Notes: a model not told the origin generated them from the sequence alone. DNA of 64,000 bases from Pseudofabraea citricarpa (GCA_029641185.1 JAPWGK010000009.1:446501-510500), one strand, 5' to 3'. Shown: positions 11,771 through 24,016, counted from the stretch's first letter. Program-made: numbers and translations.

Positions 11771-12922
11771 ATGGGTTCTCAAGATTCAGAGCAGAAGATA
11801 GAGTCGTCGCAGCTCGAGAATGGCACTGTCGCCAGACCAGGATTCGCTGCCAAAGCAAAGCGACATTGCGCAAGATGGTGGTGGGTTCACTTACTGGTCT
11901 TCTGTGTCGTCTTCCTCCTCATCGCATTACTGCTGTAAGATAACCAACCCTTTTTCCAAATCACTGCTAAATCAGAGAACAGAGTGTACGTGGGTATGCC
12001 GAAGATTGCTCAGCATGACGTTAACCGGTCATCATTGACCTTCAACGAGCTGGATTTCTTGAACCCAACCCCAAATACCATCACCCTCACGCAATTGGGC
12101 GTCCTCCACAACCCCAGCCTGTTCACCCCGACGCTGGATGCTTTCAATGCGACTCTGTCGCTCGTCACCGGTGGTGTCATCGCTAACACCTCTTTTTTCA
12201 ACATTGAAATCCCCAAGATTCATGCCACCAAAGGAGATACCGATGTCCCGATCAGAGAGCAACTCATCACCGTCACGGATATGGACCAGTTGACTCAATA
12301 CTGTATCGCGGTTCTGCAAAACGAGAATGTCACCACTCACCTGCGAGGCAGGACCAAGTTGCACCTCGGCGCTCTCCCAGATGTAAAGGTGAACTATAGA
12401 GAATCCACCACCTACAAAGGTACCGTGCCTCCAAACCCAAATAAAAATGACGCTTCAAAAAAAGTATCAAACTAACCTTAAATCAAACTAGCACTCAACG
12501 GTCTGCAAGGCTTCAACGTAACCGACGCGCGCATCGACCTCTCCGTCACCAGCGGGCCCAACTTCCGCGGTAACGCTTTCATCCCCAACCCATCCGTCAT
12601 GACCATCGCCATGGGCAACGTGACTTTGTCGCTGGCCACAGAGGCTGCAGGAATCATCGGCAACGCGACTATCGACAACATGACCCTCGTGCCCGGCGAC
12701 AACATCCTGCCCATGCAAGCCGTCATCAATCAGACGCGCGTGCTCGGCAGTCTGAACGCTGCGACAGGAGAGGTCGATATGAAGATTACCGGTACCAGCG
12801 CCGTCTACAATGGCCAGAACCTGCCGTATTACGAGGAGGCCCTCAAAAGTAATGTCTTGAGCTTGACTCTGAACGTCGCGCAGATCTTGAGGGACAGCGC
12901 TGCGGCGGCGGCAGCTGCTTAG
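11771..12922 (+). CDS. DUF3712 family single-pass membrane protein
   Basis: Three exons, 11771-11934, 11983-12419 and 12492-12922; introns of 48 and 72 bp; 343 residues. A basic cytosolic N-terminus is followed by one strong membrane segment at about residues 36-57 (Trp/Leu/Val-rich), then a beta-rich domain with many N-x-S/T sequons, typical of fungal DUF3712 proteins. These are relatives of LEA-2/AsmA-like lipid-binding folds in overall form, but no biochemical role is established, and database names such as pre-rRNA-processing protein are unsupported for them. The topology suggests a type II protein facing the lumen or outside. It ends in a polyalanine run. It is monocistronic, with no functional link to its neighbours visible. 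Confidence 0.8.
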
Positions 12923-14364
12923 AGTACGAGTTTGTCGCTTCTGAAGTTGTCTTTTGGGGATTGGTATTGGTTTTTTGAATTGGGTCTGGGTTTGGATTTT
13001 GGATGCGATGTATCCGGATAAACTACGAGGTGCCTCTGAGAGGTGAGATTCGGGTTTTCTGTTATCTGCTGTATCTAGGGGAGGAACTGGAATTTTCCTC
13101 TTGGGAGTCTTGTTGTTCTTTTTCTTTTTCGGATCTTGCTTGCTTGCTTGCCTCAAGCTGAGAAAGCGAGTGAGATGCATACATGATGGGGGGTCTTATG
13201 TGACATAATGGATGGGTGGATGAACACTCGTATGTATTTATGGGCGGATGGCTTGAATGGATGGCTTAAATGGGTGGAAGGAAGGAAGGAAGGAGGGAAA
13301 AGAAGGAAGGAAAGAGGAACCTGAAGTCAACTGAAGCGAATAAAATCTTAGAAGCTCGCTTTTCCCAAGGGAAGAAAAGATAGCGACGGCAACTACTAGC
13401 TCACTAAAATCTCTATCTTTACAACTTCTCCAAATCGGAATCAGAATCAGAATCAAAGGAAAAGAGACTCTGCATGCACGCTTTCATATCTCCATACGAA
13501 CGTACCTCGTATAAACTGAACTATCCATCTCTTGTCCTTGAAATTCTCATCTCTCTTCTATTAACCTCTTCCTAAGCGACATCTCCCTATCTCCCTATCC
13601 TTGCTCTATTTACCTCCTACTGTACCTCCTACCTCCTACCTCACTTCCTAAACCAAACAGACATCACACACCTCGAGCCCTCTCTTTCTTTCCTTCTTTC
13701 CTTCTTTCCTTCTTTGTTCCTTTCCCTGCTTTCTTTTCGTTCCATTCAATTCCATCTACCTCGTAAACCAATCCATTCCAATTCCAAACTCTCTCCAGGA
13801 TCAAGGATGATACTGTATTTCCCTTTTCCTTTCGCTAACATTGAAGAGCGGGGGCGGAGGGCGGTATTTTAACTTAAACCAGGAACCCAGTGCGGTGAGT
13901 AGAAATGGATGTTTGTATGTGGGCGTGTTATTATTGAGGGGTATTCTTTTCTTTTTTCTTTTTCTTTTCTTTCCTCGGTTGTTTACTATACGAGCATGTA
14001 GTAAGATCTAGCATGTAGCATACCCCTCTTGCTTTCTTACTTTCTTCCTCGGTATGTTGACCCCGGGACTAAGTCATACCGTAAACGGTACTTGTGCGTG
14101 TGATGCGAGGCGAGGGGAGGGGTTTAAGGTGTGGTGTGGTGGGGGTCTTTCGTTCTTCACTCGCTACCGGTAGTTGATTATTTCCGTGTTAATATCATTT
14201 GTTGTTCGTTCGTTCTCTTGCCTTGCGTCATGCTGGGTTGTGGTTGTGAACGGGATGCATATGTACTCGCGATATAGATATCAAAAGGGGATTGATCTAC
14301 TGCTAATCACATTTTCATTCATGTCTATCATCTAGAACGTACCACTGAACTCACAGCTCACAAC
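12923..14364. other. convergent intergenic region with simple repeats
   Basis: About 1.4 kb between two 3' ends. Contains GGAA repeats (13275-13316), TTCCTTC runs (13687-13715) and pyrimidine-rich low-complexity DNA. No ORF or structure worth calling. Confidence 0.5.
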
Positions 14365-15501
14365 TCACAAATCCGCTCTGGCATCCTCGCCCGCCCACGC
14401 CCGTCTCAGCAACTCCCTCAGCGGTTCCCTCTCGACCGGCCTGGGATTCCAATACGGGTTCCCCACCGCGATATCCGCCGCCTTATCAATATCCTCTTCC
14501 TTGAGCCCGAAATCCTTCAAGCCGCGCTTGACCTGCAGCTTCGCGAGCAGCACGTTCAGGCCCTTGATGGCGTCGCCTTCGCTACCGGGCAGCACGGCAG
14601 CCAGCTGCGCCATGACTTGCGGGATCGCGGGCGCGTTGTATGCTAGTGCGTGAGGCAGGATGATGGTGTGCGTTTCTGCGTGTGGCATGTTGAAGGACCC
14701 GCCTAGGGTGTGGCAGAGCTTGTGGTGCAGCGACATGCCCACGGCGCCGAGACAGGTCCCGCAGAGCCAGGCGCCGTACAGCGCGCTTGACCGTGCCGAT
14801 GGAGAGGACGGGTCGCTGATTATTTGTGGCAGGGACTCCGAGAGGGCTTTTGTGCCTTCGAGGGCGAGCAGGCTTATGATGGGGTTTGTGTTGCGTGCGT
14901 ATAGAGCTTCGACTGTAGTCGCTGTGTTAGTTCGGGATCAAGAGTAGATGTCTAACTCTGGACTGAACGTACCCGCATGCGCAATCGCGTTCACTCCACT
15001 CGTAGCGCTCATCGAAGCTGGCAATGTCATGGTCAAGTCCACATCATATATCACAGTCCCGGGCAGGATCTTCGGATCGCTCCTCGTCGTCTTCTTGCCC
15101 TCCTGCGTCTCCCCTAAAATCGGCGTCATCTCTGATCCTGCATACGTCGTCGGGATACATATATGCGGCAGACCCGTCCGGATGCTGATGGCCTTTCCCA
15201 GCCCAATCGTGCTCCCGCCCCCGATTGAGATGACGGAATCCGCATGGACCGATGTCGCGTATGCCAGGGCCTTTTCGGTGATGTGTACGGGAGTATGCAT
15301 CGTCGCCTCTGTGAAGATTCCTGCGATCTTGCCATTGAGCAGACCCGAGAGCTGCTCCGCTTGATTGACTTGTTGCGGAGTCGATAGGAGGAGTGGCTGG
15401 GTCAGCTTCTGCCGTGCTATTTCATCGCTCAGTCTAGAGAGTGTGCCAGTGCCAAAGATGACTCGAGCCGGTGCGGCGTTGTATTCGAATGCGTCGACCA
15501 T
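14365..15501 (-). CDS. maleylacetate reductase (iron-type alcohol dehydrogenase family)
   Basis: Two exons, 15501-14973 and 14912-14365, with a 60-bp intron; 358 residues, the usual family size. Maleylacetate reductase (EC 1.3.1.32) reduces maleylacetate to 3-oxoadipate with NAD(P)H, the last step in hydroxyquinol and resorcinol breakdown. Seen: an N-terminal FEYN..RVIFGTG start, the nucleotide-binding SIGGGSTIGLGKA motif, PTTYAGSEMTPI, and across the splice AIAHAVEALYA, then HKLCHTLGG..PHAETH. I preferred the acceptor that gives HAVEALYA over one 9 bases upstream because it restores the family consensus. I started at the ATG at 15501, since the frame upstream lacks another ATG. No ring-cleavage dioxygenase or other pathway gene is adjacent, so its partners lie elsewhere. 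Confidence 0.88.
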
Positions 15502-17076
15502 CGTCGCGTTGTGATTGAAGAGGTAAGAGGTCAAGGTGTCTAGACTGTCTGTCAGTAATTCAGATAAGTATGCTAGATGTCTATTAGTGAGCTGAGTATT
15601 CTTTATAGCAAATCCCCCGTACCCCGTGCCGGGTGGGGTAGACAGAGACCCGTGAAGCTTTCATGTGGGGTTGGTGTTGTTCGATGGAGAGAGAGTGAGC
15701 CGGCAAGCTGAGGTTTTGCACGGAGAACCCCCTCGGCCCGTGACGTCGGCAATCTTAGGGTTGGATAAATCTTTGCCCGAGAGGACTGCCGCTTGTACCG
15801 CTCAAGTCCCGCTGCTGTCCAAGAAACCTCAATATCTCGAGCACCTTGTGTTCTTTACAATCATACCCGTACTTGCCGTCTTCCTTGAAAAGCCTTCCAT
15901 ACTCGTCGCTCAGACCGAGATGATATGTCTTGACATCGTATTGCGACTCTTGAAACACTGCTCAAAGGCAAAAAGACAGTACGAAAGCCCCAGCGTTCGG
16001 ATCAAGAGCTACGACTTCTCCTGCTTCTTAAGAAGAAACGACTGTATTTAACCCAAGATACACTTGTACTTTCTGCTTTTATCCAAAGAGTGGCGGGCAG
16101 AATGAGATGGCTGTGATCCGCCAGAACCGAGCAAGAATGCTCTCGCATATTTGCTCTCGCTGGACTCCTTAGCTGGACTTCTTTTCCAGCACTACGGCAA
16201 GAAAATGTCGTCGTAAGAGTCATTTTCGACATGGAAACGGGAGTTAACAAAATTCTGATCGGAAGACACAAGACATATGGTCTGGCTGCTCAAGGTTCGA
16301 GACTCTTTTGTGCCGGATCGATATACATATATACCATGAAATCCGTCTCAGGGATACCTGTCCTTTCCCTTGCGCTATTCAGAAAAGTGCTGTGCCACCT
16401 CTTTTCTGACTCAAGATCCTCAAATACTTCTCAAGTATGCACATCATCAGAGCTGGGAATTTCCACGTGGAAAATTAAGATTCTGTACAGTTACCCCGCC
16501 ATGTGCTCAGCATTCCTCGTTGCCGTTGTTCGGCGAACCGCATGAGGGCTGGACATTTACTTCGTACTCAACTTTCAGTGAAACATGGGCGAAACTACCA
16601 CGAATACGACTCGATTCAGAAAAGTCTCATGAATGGTAAATAAACATTTCGTTTGTTTTAATCCGGCTCCTTTGCTGCTTAAAATTTACAACCTTCCTTC
16701 ACAATACTCTCCAAGGAGGCTGTATTTCGTGAATGCTCGACTCGCTCGCTTGAATTGTCCAAGGTGGCAGGGGCTCGCTTCAAGAATCAAAGACCATTAA
16801 AAATCATCACTAGTCAACCGATTACCAGCATCCATAATTAGCCATGCAAGGCACAGATTTTAAGGCGGGAAGGAGGCTGATGGCAAGGAAAGGAGATGCG
16901 GGACGAGCCAGCAGATATGTCGAACTGGCTGGTAAATCTGCTCATGTAGTGAGCTCAAGGGATATAAGGATCTCAGGTAAGGTCGGTTCCAAAATACATC
17001 ATCAAAACTAATATCAGCAGTTTCAAACACCCATGCACAGTCCCTCCTTCGTCTGCTTTATATCCTACCCCTACTC
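15502..17076. other. divergent intergenic region
   Basis: About 1.6 kb between maleylacetate reductase and chitinase starts. Short overlapping ORFs (for example 15665-16051 and 16231-16545) lack recognisable domains and are not called. It holds the two promoters. Confidence 0.45.
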
Positions 17077-19318
17077 ATGTTATCGTTTAATTTGCTCGCC
17101 AAGGTGGTGAGTTTCCTGACGGTTGTACCGACTATACAAGCAGGTTTCAACCCTTCTGCAACAAATAATGTAGCAGTATACTATGGTATTTACTTCCAGC
17201 CAAATTCTACTGCAAATTTCTAACCATAACACAGGTCAAAATTCATATGGGCGAGGTTCTAGCGACCCGCTTTCTCAAAAACGCCTATCGGCGTATTGTG
17301 CAAGTCAGTTTAACTTTCCCGTTACAATTGAGACTATGCTAATGTTTTTATACCAGATACCGATTTCAACGTATGTAGATCTTTTTCTGATTATTGGGCG
17401 GGTTTCTAAATTATTATCAGATCATTCCACTTGCATTTTTACTTTCGCTTTCAAGCCCGGCAGTCAACTTCGCCAACGCTGGTGACAATTGTACAGCAGT
17501 CGTCGGCTCAACGCTTGTCAGCTGTCCACAGCTTGAGTGAGTATACCATAACTTCTACATATCGGGGAATTGTTGCTGAATATCAATAGAGCCGATATCC
17601 AAGAATGTCAAAGCGTTTATGGAAAGACTATTCTTCTCTCGATAGGAGGTGCCACATATACAGAAGGTGGCTTTACCAGTTCTGACAAAGCCGTCGCAGC
17701 TGCCAACAATATCTGGGCTATATTTGGTCCTCGCCAGTCCAGTTCCACGGTTGTCAGGCCTTTTGGAGCGTCAGTTATTGACGGCTTTGATTTTGATTTT
17801 GAAAGCACGGTATCTAATGTCGTGCCATTCGCCAATCGACTACGTTCGCTCATGACTGCCAGTTCCGCTGTCACTGGGAAGAATTACTATTTCACCGCAG
17901 CTCCACAATGTCCCTATCCTGATCAAGCAGGCAAAGATCTATTGCAAGGTGGAGTGTTCTTCGACGCAGTCTTCGTTCAGTTTTACAACAATTACTGTGG
18001 CCTGCAATCTTATGTCGCTGGAGCCACAATACAGAACAACTTCAACTTTGAGACTTGGGATACTTGGGCTAAGACAGTCTCATTAAATCCCAACGTCAAA
18101 GTATTTCTCGGCGTACCAGCTTACACTACCGCTGCGGGAAGTGGCTACACGCCTACTGATAGATTGGCAACCATCATCGCTTACTGCAAGACATTCTCAA
18201 GTTTTGGTGGTGTGATGATGTGGGATATGAGCCAGGCATATGCAAACGCTGGATTTCTGGATTCTGTCAGAATGGCTTTGGGGAGTAGTAGTACACCTAC
18301 AACCTCAAAGGTTGCTACAACTAAGGGTGTTACCACTAAAGCTGGTAGCAGTACTAAAGCTGGCACGACTAATGCTGGTACCAGTAAGGCGGCTACGACC
18401 AAAAGACCCGGTTGCTCTTCTGTTCGTGCCACAACTGCGACTACAACTCGACGAACCTCTGTCACACCTTCAAGTACACCACGACCCAGCTCACCCGTTG
18501 GATCCAGCGTATCTACTTCATCACGACGTCCAGCATCTACCTCGGCCCCATCAACACCAAACAACAACTATGTTACGCAGTGGAACCAATGCGGAGGAAG
18601 TGGCTATACGGGACCCACAGTCTGTGAACCACCTCTAGTATGTAAAGTCGTCAGCGAATGGTGGTCACAATGTGATACCGCGCCAAACAATCCCAATCCT
18701 TCATCAGCAGCGGTAACAACAAGACGACAATCTCAAACTAATGCTGGAACAACCTCCGCTCGAAACCCTACTGCTACCACTGCGCGTACGAGCTTCTTGA
18801 CGTCGATTCGTGCCAGTAGTAGCAGCAGTAGTAAGAAAACAACCTCCACCACTCGTTCTTCCTCAACCACCCGCGCCGCTACTACTGCTCGTACTTCTTC
18901 AACACCAGCAACCACCCGCCCACAATCACAATCACCAACCCGAGTACAGACATCTCAGACTCCAGTCCCAACATCCACCTTGCCGGCATCCAGCGATTTC
19001 GTGAACGAGTGGGGCCAATGCGGCGGGACAGGCTATACGGGGACAACCATCTGCCGGGCGCCTTTTACATGCCGCATCCTCAGTCCATGGTGGTCGCAGT
19101 GCGAATTACCTGCCAACGCTCCCGTGTCGACTCTTGCTCCTACCCCAACGCCCACACGGGCTCCGGCTGCGACTCCAACTCCCACGAAGCCTGTAGCGGG
19201 CACCGGCACCGTGGAGAGGTGGAGTCAGTGTGGAGGGGAGGGCTGGACTGGGGGCACGGTATGCATCGCGCCTTACACTTGTCAGTATTTCGGCGTGTGG
19301 TACAGCCAGTGTGGGTGA
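17077..19318 (+). CDS. secreted GH18 chitinase with three C-terminal CBM1 modules
   Basis: Five exons: 17077-17185, 17235-17303, 17357-17370 (a 14-nt micro-exon), 17421-17536 and 17590-19318; 678 residues. Signal peptide at about 1-22. The GH18 catalytic domain spans about 25-330, with VAVYYGQNS near the start, SIGG near residue 120 and the catalytic DGFDFDFE at 167-174 (acid E174), as in plant-type class III chitinases; it hydrolyses chitin beta-1,4 bonds with substrate assistance. Ser/Thr-rich linkers, probably O-glycosylated, join three CBM1 modules starting near residues 430, 573 and 643. Each has QCGG, four cysteines and aromatic W/Y residues for flat polysaccharide binding. The multiplicity is unusual. 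It probably acts outside the cell on fungal or arthropod walls. Confidence 0.93.
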
Positions 19319-19591
19319 CGTTGTGAGATTATGTTCTTGATTTTCTCGCTTTTGCCTTTTCGGGACGTATTGGTCTTTTACACGCTTGCATTACTTGGAG
19401 TTTTGACATTGTTGTATTGCGGCTCTTCAAATTTGAGTTCATGTTTGTGTTTGTGTTTGCCTTTATGAGGGAAGGGGTTTTCTAATGGTTCTCTGATGCC
19501 GAGATGACTTGATCTGATTGATGTACGGATATGGCTATATGAGAACAAGAGTGAAATATCACGAGCACGAGAAAAAGAGAGATAGAGAGAT

Positions 19592-19647
19592 GAAAGGAAA
19601 GGAAAGGAAAGGAAAGGAAAGGAAAGGAAAGGAAAGGAAAGGAAAGG
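19592..19647. repeat. (GGAAA)n microsatellite
   Basis: About eleven perfect copies of GGAAA, downstream of the chitinase gene. Confidence 0.95.
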
Positions 19648-20340
19648 CTTTGGATAGACATGCGGTGTTCTTGATAGATGTAAATATATAGATTCTATGA
19701 TCTCATGTCTACTCTAAAGCTTGCCTTTTCTTTTCCTTTCATCTCTCTTAGTTTAGGAACAAGTTCGAATTAGATCATGTTTACGAACAGGGAGGCTATT
19801 CAAAGTGTTAGAAATGCAAGTCATTTGACCTTATGGGGGATTCTTGAAGACTCTACTGCCATGCTAATACAGAGCCTCATCGTGTATTTGGGCACCAATA
19901 CCCGAGGAAGACTTCGTTCGCTTTCTAAGTCTTTGATATGACAACGCTGCTCGTGGCGTCCTATCACATCCATCCACCTCCCCCCACCCACATCACAACT
20001 CAACAGCCTGATAATCAATCACCTAACCCATCAGCTGGATCAGTGACAACTCATCATACATTTCCTTACTGTTTAATGAAAACTTCTATCTCTATTTGAT
20101 GCCCATACATTCCCCATACTTTAGCACCTTTCACAAGAACCCTTCTAAAAAGACAAAGCCAGAGCTAGCTTCGCGTATTGGAACATACTCCAGAGGTAAA
20201 TGATCCTCGATAGACATTAAGATACACTAATTGAGATACTGAAACGAGTATAGAACCCGTCAGGACACAACCACGATTAAATATTAGACATGGCTGTCTC
20301 AAATGGAGAGTATCTAGTTCTTAACACGGAGCCTAAACCC

Positions 20341-20500
20341 CCGGTGAGAGACACAATCAAAGACCCGAAATATCTGTCTAGAATACAGAGTAGCTAATTA
20401 TCAGCTTAAAGCCTAACCCTGAACCGCCGGTGAGAGACACGATCAAAGATCCGAAATATCTGTCTAGAATGCAGAGTAACTAATTCTCAGCTAGAGGCGT
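20341..20500. repeat. two-copy 86-bp tandem repeat
   Basis: Copies begin at 20341 and 20427 (both CCGGTGAGAGACAC). Four of the five differences in the first 60 bases are C/T or G/A transitions, which is compatible with repeat-induced point mutation. The base before each copy also matches in part (GCCTAA..CC). Confidence 0.85.
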
Positions 20501-21111
20501 AAAAAAGACTTTTAGAGGAAGATTGCTCAGAGAAAGACACTACCTACGTAAATTATAGTATTACAACTCTATTATGCAAAATGTTGACTATTTATAAAGG
20601 GGTATTAAACGGCAATCAAGGACCTGACCTGATTTAGTGGTTGATGGGTGGGAGGTTTGAGCTAAGTGGTGGTGTAGTTAGTGGTTGGAATGGGATATAT
20701 CTCCCTGTCATCTCGACTTGTCTTCAAGGCACCCGCTGAGAAGTTAAACGAGACAAATTTTATAATTCTCAGGTCGTATGAAAATTATATTCCCTTTTGG
20801 TGATAATATTCCAGAATGGCCACTCTTTTCTTTCTTGTCCTTTGCCCTTTGTTTGAACTTTCTCCGTGATTCTATATCAATGTCGAAAGGTAGTTTCTCA
20901 GCTCTATTAAATTCATTGCTTCCGTTACATTCTTCACTCTCATCTCATAATTTAATCCACAGCTTAAGGCTCCTGCGAGGCGTCTCGCGTAAGCCGGGGG
21001 TCCTTTATCTCCAAGACAGCTTTCGGAAGTTCACAGCTAAGTAGAATAGAGATTGTAGTAGATTACCGCATACATGTTAATTGAATCGAGTAAGCATGAT
21101 ACTTCAAACGA

Positions 21112-22998
21112 TCAAGCAGACGACCTCGGCTTGCCAGCTGTGCGGCTTTTATATCGGACCGGTGTCCTGGTATTTTGGGTCCAAGACTGCGCCTTGCTGA
21201 CGGTATACTTGGCTGATAACCTAGGAGTATAGTGAATATTCATCATGGGTAGTGATTTATACTCGCTCCTGGAAGGCTGTAAATACGACGCAGTCCGAAT
21301 CGGGCCTGTGCTGCTTGGTGCACTGGGAAAGAAAGCTGTTTTCCCCGCTTGAATCCCCTCAAAATCAGCCAGTCGACAGCTTTCAGAGCAGTACAATCCA
21401 TTGGTTATTTGTTTCTCACAACTGAGACAGAATCTGACTTCCCAATCGGACTCGATATCCAAAGTGCTGGGTATGTTTTTGTGGCGTGCAGGAGTTGGAT
21501 CATGGATCTGGGGTTGAAGGGAAACATGTTTTTGCTGGAACAGGCGTACCCTCTTGAAGAAGCTGATGCGCTCATCATTTCTGGAGTGACCAGGCCCGTA
21601 GTGTCTCGATGCAGGCTCATCTCCCTGTGGAATCGGTGCTAATAGAGAGTCTTCGATGATTTCTTCGACTCGCTGAAACCACATACCACAACTCTGACTA
21701 TTTGATCTGAGCAAGCATCTTAAAACAAGGGCCGAGAATTTAGAAAATCACGAGATAATACTCACCAGCTGACTGTCTTTGAATGGTCTTTTTCTTCAAC
21801 TTCGCGTCGGCACCCTGGACATGTCATCCCTTCTTGATGATCTTGCTTGAAGATCACACACATGTCAATGTAGCGACCGGGCAAGAAAGCCGCGTGAAAT
21901 GGAAGGCTTCTTTCAATATCGCGTTGCAGGCTTTGATCTCTGATAGCGTACTCCTTGTTCCTGATCTTTCCCTCACCAGGGATATCGATAAACCGCGCTG
22001 TGAGCACAGCTTCGAAGACTTCCCACGTGTTCACCAGCTCTAGATGGATCGGGGTAACGCGTCCTAACGCATCTGTGAACATCAGAGGCTCCTGGATCCA
22101 GCACGGCCCAAACTCCCGTGGCACTCGAGTCTGGAGTTCCAGTAGTATGTTATAGCTTCTGATGCCATTCATCAAGATCCGAGCCATGAAATCTCGGAGC
22201 TCACTGCCTAGAGTGATAAAGTATTGCCTAAAAATCAAATCAGCATGCCATCATGTATCTGTACATGCTTTTCATACATCCCATCTGCGAGTCTACTGGC
22301 CATGCTGCTTTGCGCCTCCAAATATCCTGTGTTTTTATCAACGCTGGTTTTCAACAACTCCAATAATATATCCTGCTGTTGGACCGACGACTCGATGGCT
22401 AGTTGCATGTCATTAACTCGCTCGTGTAATCGAGTGTCGTGAAACTTCGAGAGAGACCTTGTATGAGACAAAAGTCAACGTCGATACGAGTACCACATAA
22501 CAGAGAGGGAGAAAGAGAGGGAGAAACAACATACACGCCAGCCGTGATCAACAGCATATTTATAGTAGAACTAAGCCCATTAACCTGCGTTCTAAATCTA
22601 GCGAGGTCGTTTTTCCTCGCGAGGGCCCAAGTGATTTTAGCCTTCGCCTTCGCAGCAGACCATCTAGAGGCCGACGACGCAGCAGCAGGTTGGTCGCCGA
22701 GCAAGGCGTCATAATGCTTGATCCGAGCCAGGAATCCCTCGAGACATGCGCGGCACTGCTCGGTCGTCCTGCGAGCCGTTTCACCAAGCGCCTTCATCTC
22801 GACCGTCGCCTGCAGCTCGTGGCTTCTCGAGCACAGCTCTGCTTCCAGCAGCGCCGCGTCTAATGCCCAGAGCTCGCGCTTCACTTCTTGGTACTCGCTC
22901 GATGCCCCGGAAACTTCGTCTAGCGCTTTGATGGCGTCTTTGATTAATATACATACCGCGAGGCAGTCGCCCGCCGAGAAGCCAAATGGAACGGCCAT
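21112..22998 (-). CDS. fungal ubiquitin-like-domain protein with Ecl1-like zinc motif
   Basis: Four exons: 22998-22535, 22457-22278, 22227-21766 and 21691-21112; 561 residues. Residues 1-155 match the fungal N-terminal region seen on STAND/NLR-like proteins (PFGFSAGDC start, helical). About 155-215 is coiled. Residues of about 250-345 match the fungal ubiquitin-like domain (FTDALGRVTPIHLE...). A zinc ribbon follows: C351/C354 and C369/C370, then GMWFQR; the last intron falls inside it. In the same frame downstream, C457-x2-C460-x9-C470-x3-C474 followed by RLAD resembles the Ecl1 life-span/stress-response family. Acceptors that keep upstream AG choices create a stop, so the AG at 21693-21692 is needed. 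It could instead be two genes, with the Ecl1-like one starting at an internal ATG (Met372). Role unknown. Confidence 0.7.
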
Positions 22999-23124
22999 CG
23001 CTGACACGTAGGGATGCTACTCTGCCTGGTTGATATTGGGGATCCAGTGGAAGTTGCAAATGCAATGGTTTCACTCAATGTGGAGAACTGATGATTAAGA
23101 GATGTCAAGATGGAAGAGAAAATA

Positions 23125-23171
<47 letters not shown>

Positions 23172-24016
23172 CATGCGACATCACTTGGGCTGTGTTGCAC
23201 ATCGCACAGCCTTGTCGACTTGCTCACTAGGTAGGTAGGGTTAGCAATCACGTGTGCATATAAGTACACCTGGGTACATGGTGATGCCCTATAATATAAA
23301 TTTGTGTAGAAACTGTTTCTTAGTCCATGCCCCGTAGAAAATTTAGAACTAAGGTACTTGAACGTACAGCTTTTTTCAATAGAAAAGTATGATAATTTTA
23401 ATTTGGGTTTAAAAAGCTAATCTGTCGGTTGACTGTAATCATTAGATCGATAGGCATCACATATTCACTTATAAATACTTCTTTCGGACGTATTTATTTA
23501 TCCCAGGAAGAAAGAGGATAACTATAAGAGGGAGGTCTTTATATAGGCAGTAGCGTGGCTGATCACGTGCACACATGACTATTCTCTCGACACAATCCTT
23601 GTGTGCAAGTTAACCTTAGTTGTAAATGAATATCTGTCATATTAAACAAATAAGTCATTTAGACTCAAGAGTAAAATATGCTTGAAGCACCAACTTAGGA
23701 TAACAAGAAAGCAAGTCAGTAATTTCTAGGGTGGCATCTCAGATATCTGCCGTTGAAGAATCCCACCTCGTTCTGCTAAAGTATCTACATACCTAGGTGA
23801 AACAGGTTACCACAACAGCAAAGAAACCTGTTGCAAACCTGAGGAGGAAAATTGGAATTTACCCGCGTATAAAACATGCTATCTCTGTACTCCCAAAAAC
23901 AGAACAGGATTACCCGATATCTACAATCAAGATTCAGGTGGCGTGAAACTAACTTAGATGCAGCACCATGACACAGCTCTCTCTCTCCCTCTCTCTAATG
24001 CCTCTGTGTTCTAGCT
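22999..24016. other. intergenic, upstream of the ubiquitin-like-domain gene
   Basis: About 1 kb between two minus-strand genes. Carries a long (AG)n tract at 23128-23168 about 130 bp upstream of the start codon, then AT-rich DNA (23.3-23.7 kb). No ORF called. Confidence 0.5.
23128..23168. repeat. (AG)n microsatellite in promoter region
   Basis: About 20 dinucleotide copies. Read on the gene strand it is a CT tract, a frequent element in fungal promoters and leaders. Confidence 0.95.

Larger units (their letters stand above)
19319..21111. other. convergent AT-rich intergenic region
   Basis: About 1.8 kb. Holds a pentanucleotide microsatellite (19592-19647) and a two-copy 86-bp tandem repeat (20341-20500). 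The part around 20.0-21.1 kb is AT-rich with many in-frame stops in all frames; it may be a decayed repeat. No gene seen. Confidence 0.5.

Noticed and set aside
14913..14921. Alternative acceptor 9 bases upstream in the maleylacetate reductase intron
   Set aside because: It keeps the frame but inserts three residues into the conserved HAVEALYA helix; the downstream acceptor restores the consensus.
21112..21714. Stand-alone Ecl1-like gene starting at the frame's first codon (21714)
   Set aside because: That codon is not ATG, and the CGMWFQR segment completes the zinc ribbon of the upstream exons; kept as an alternative with a start at Met372.
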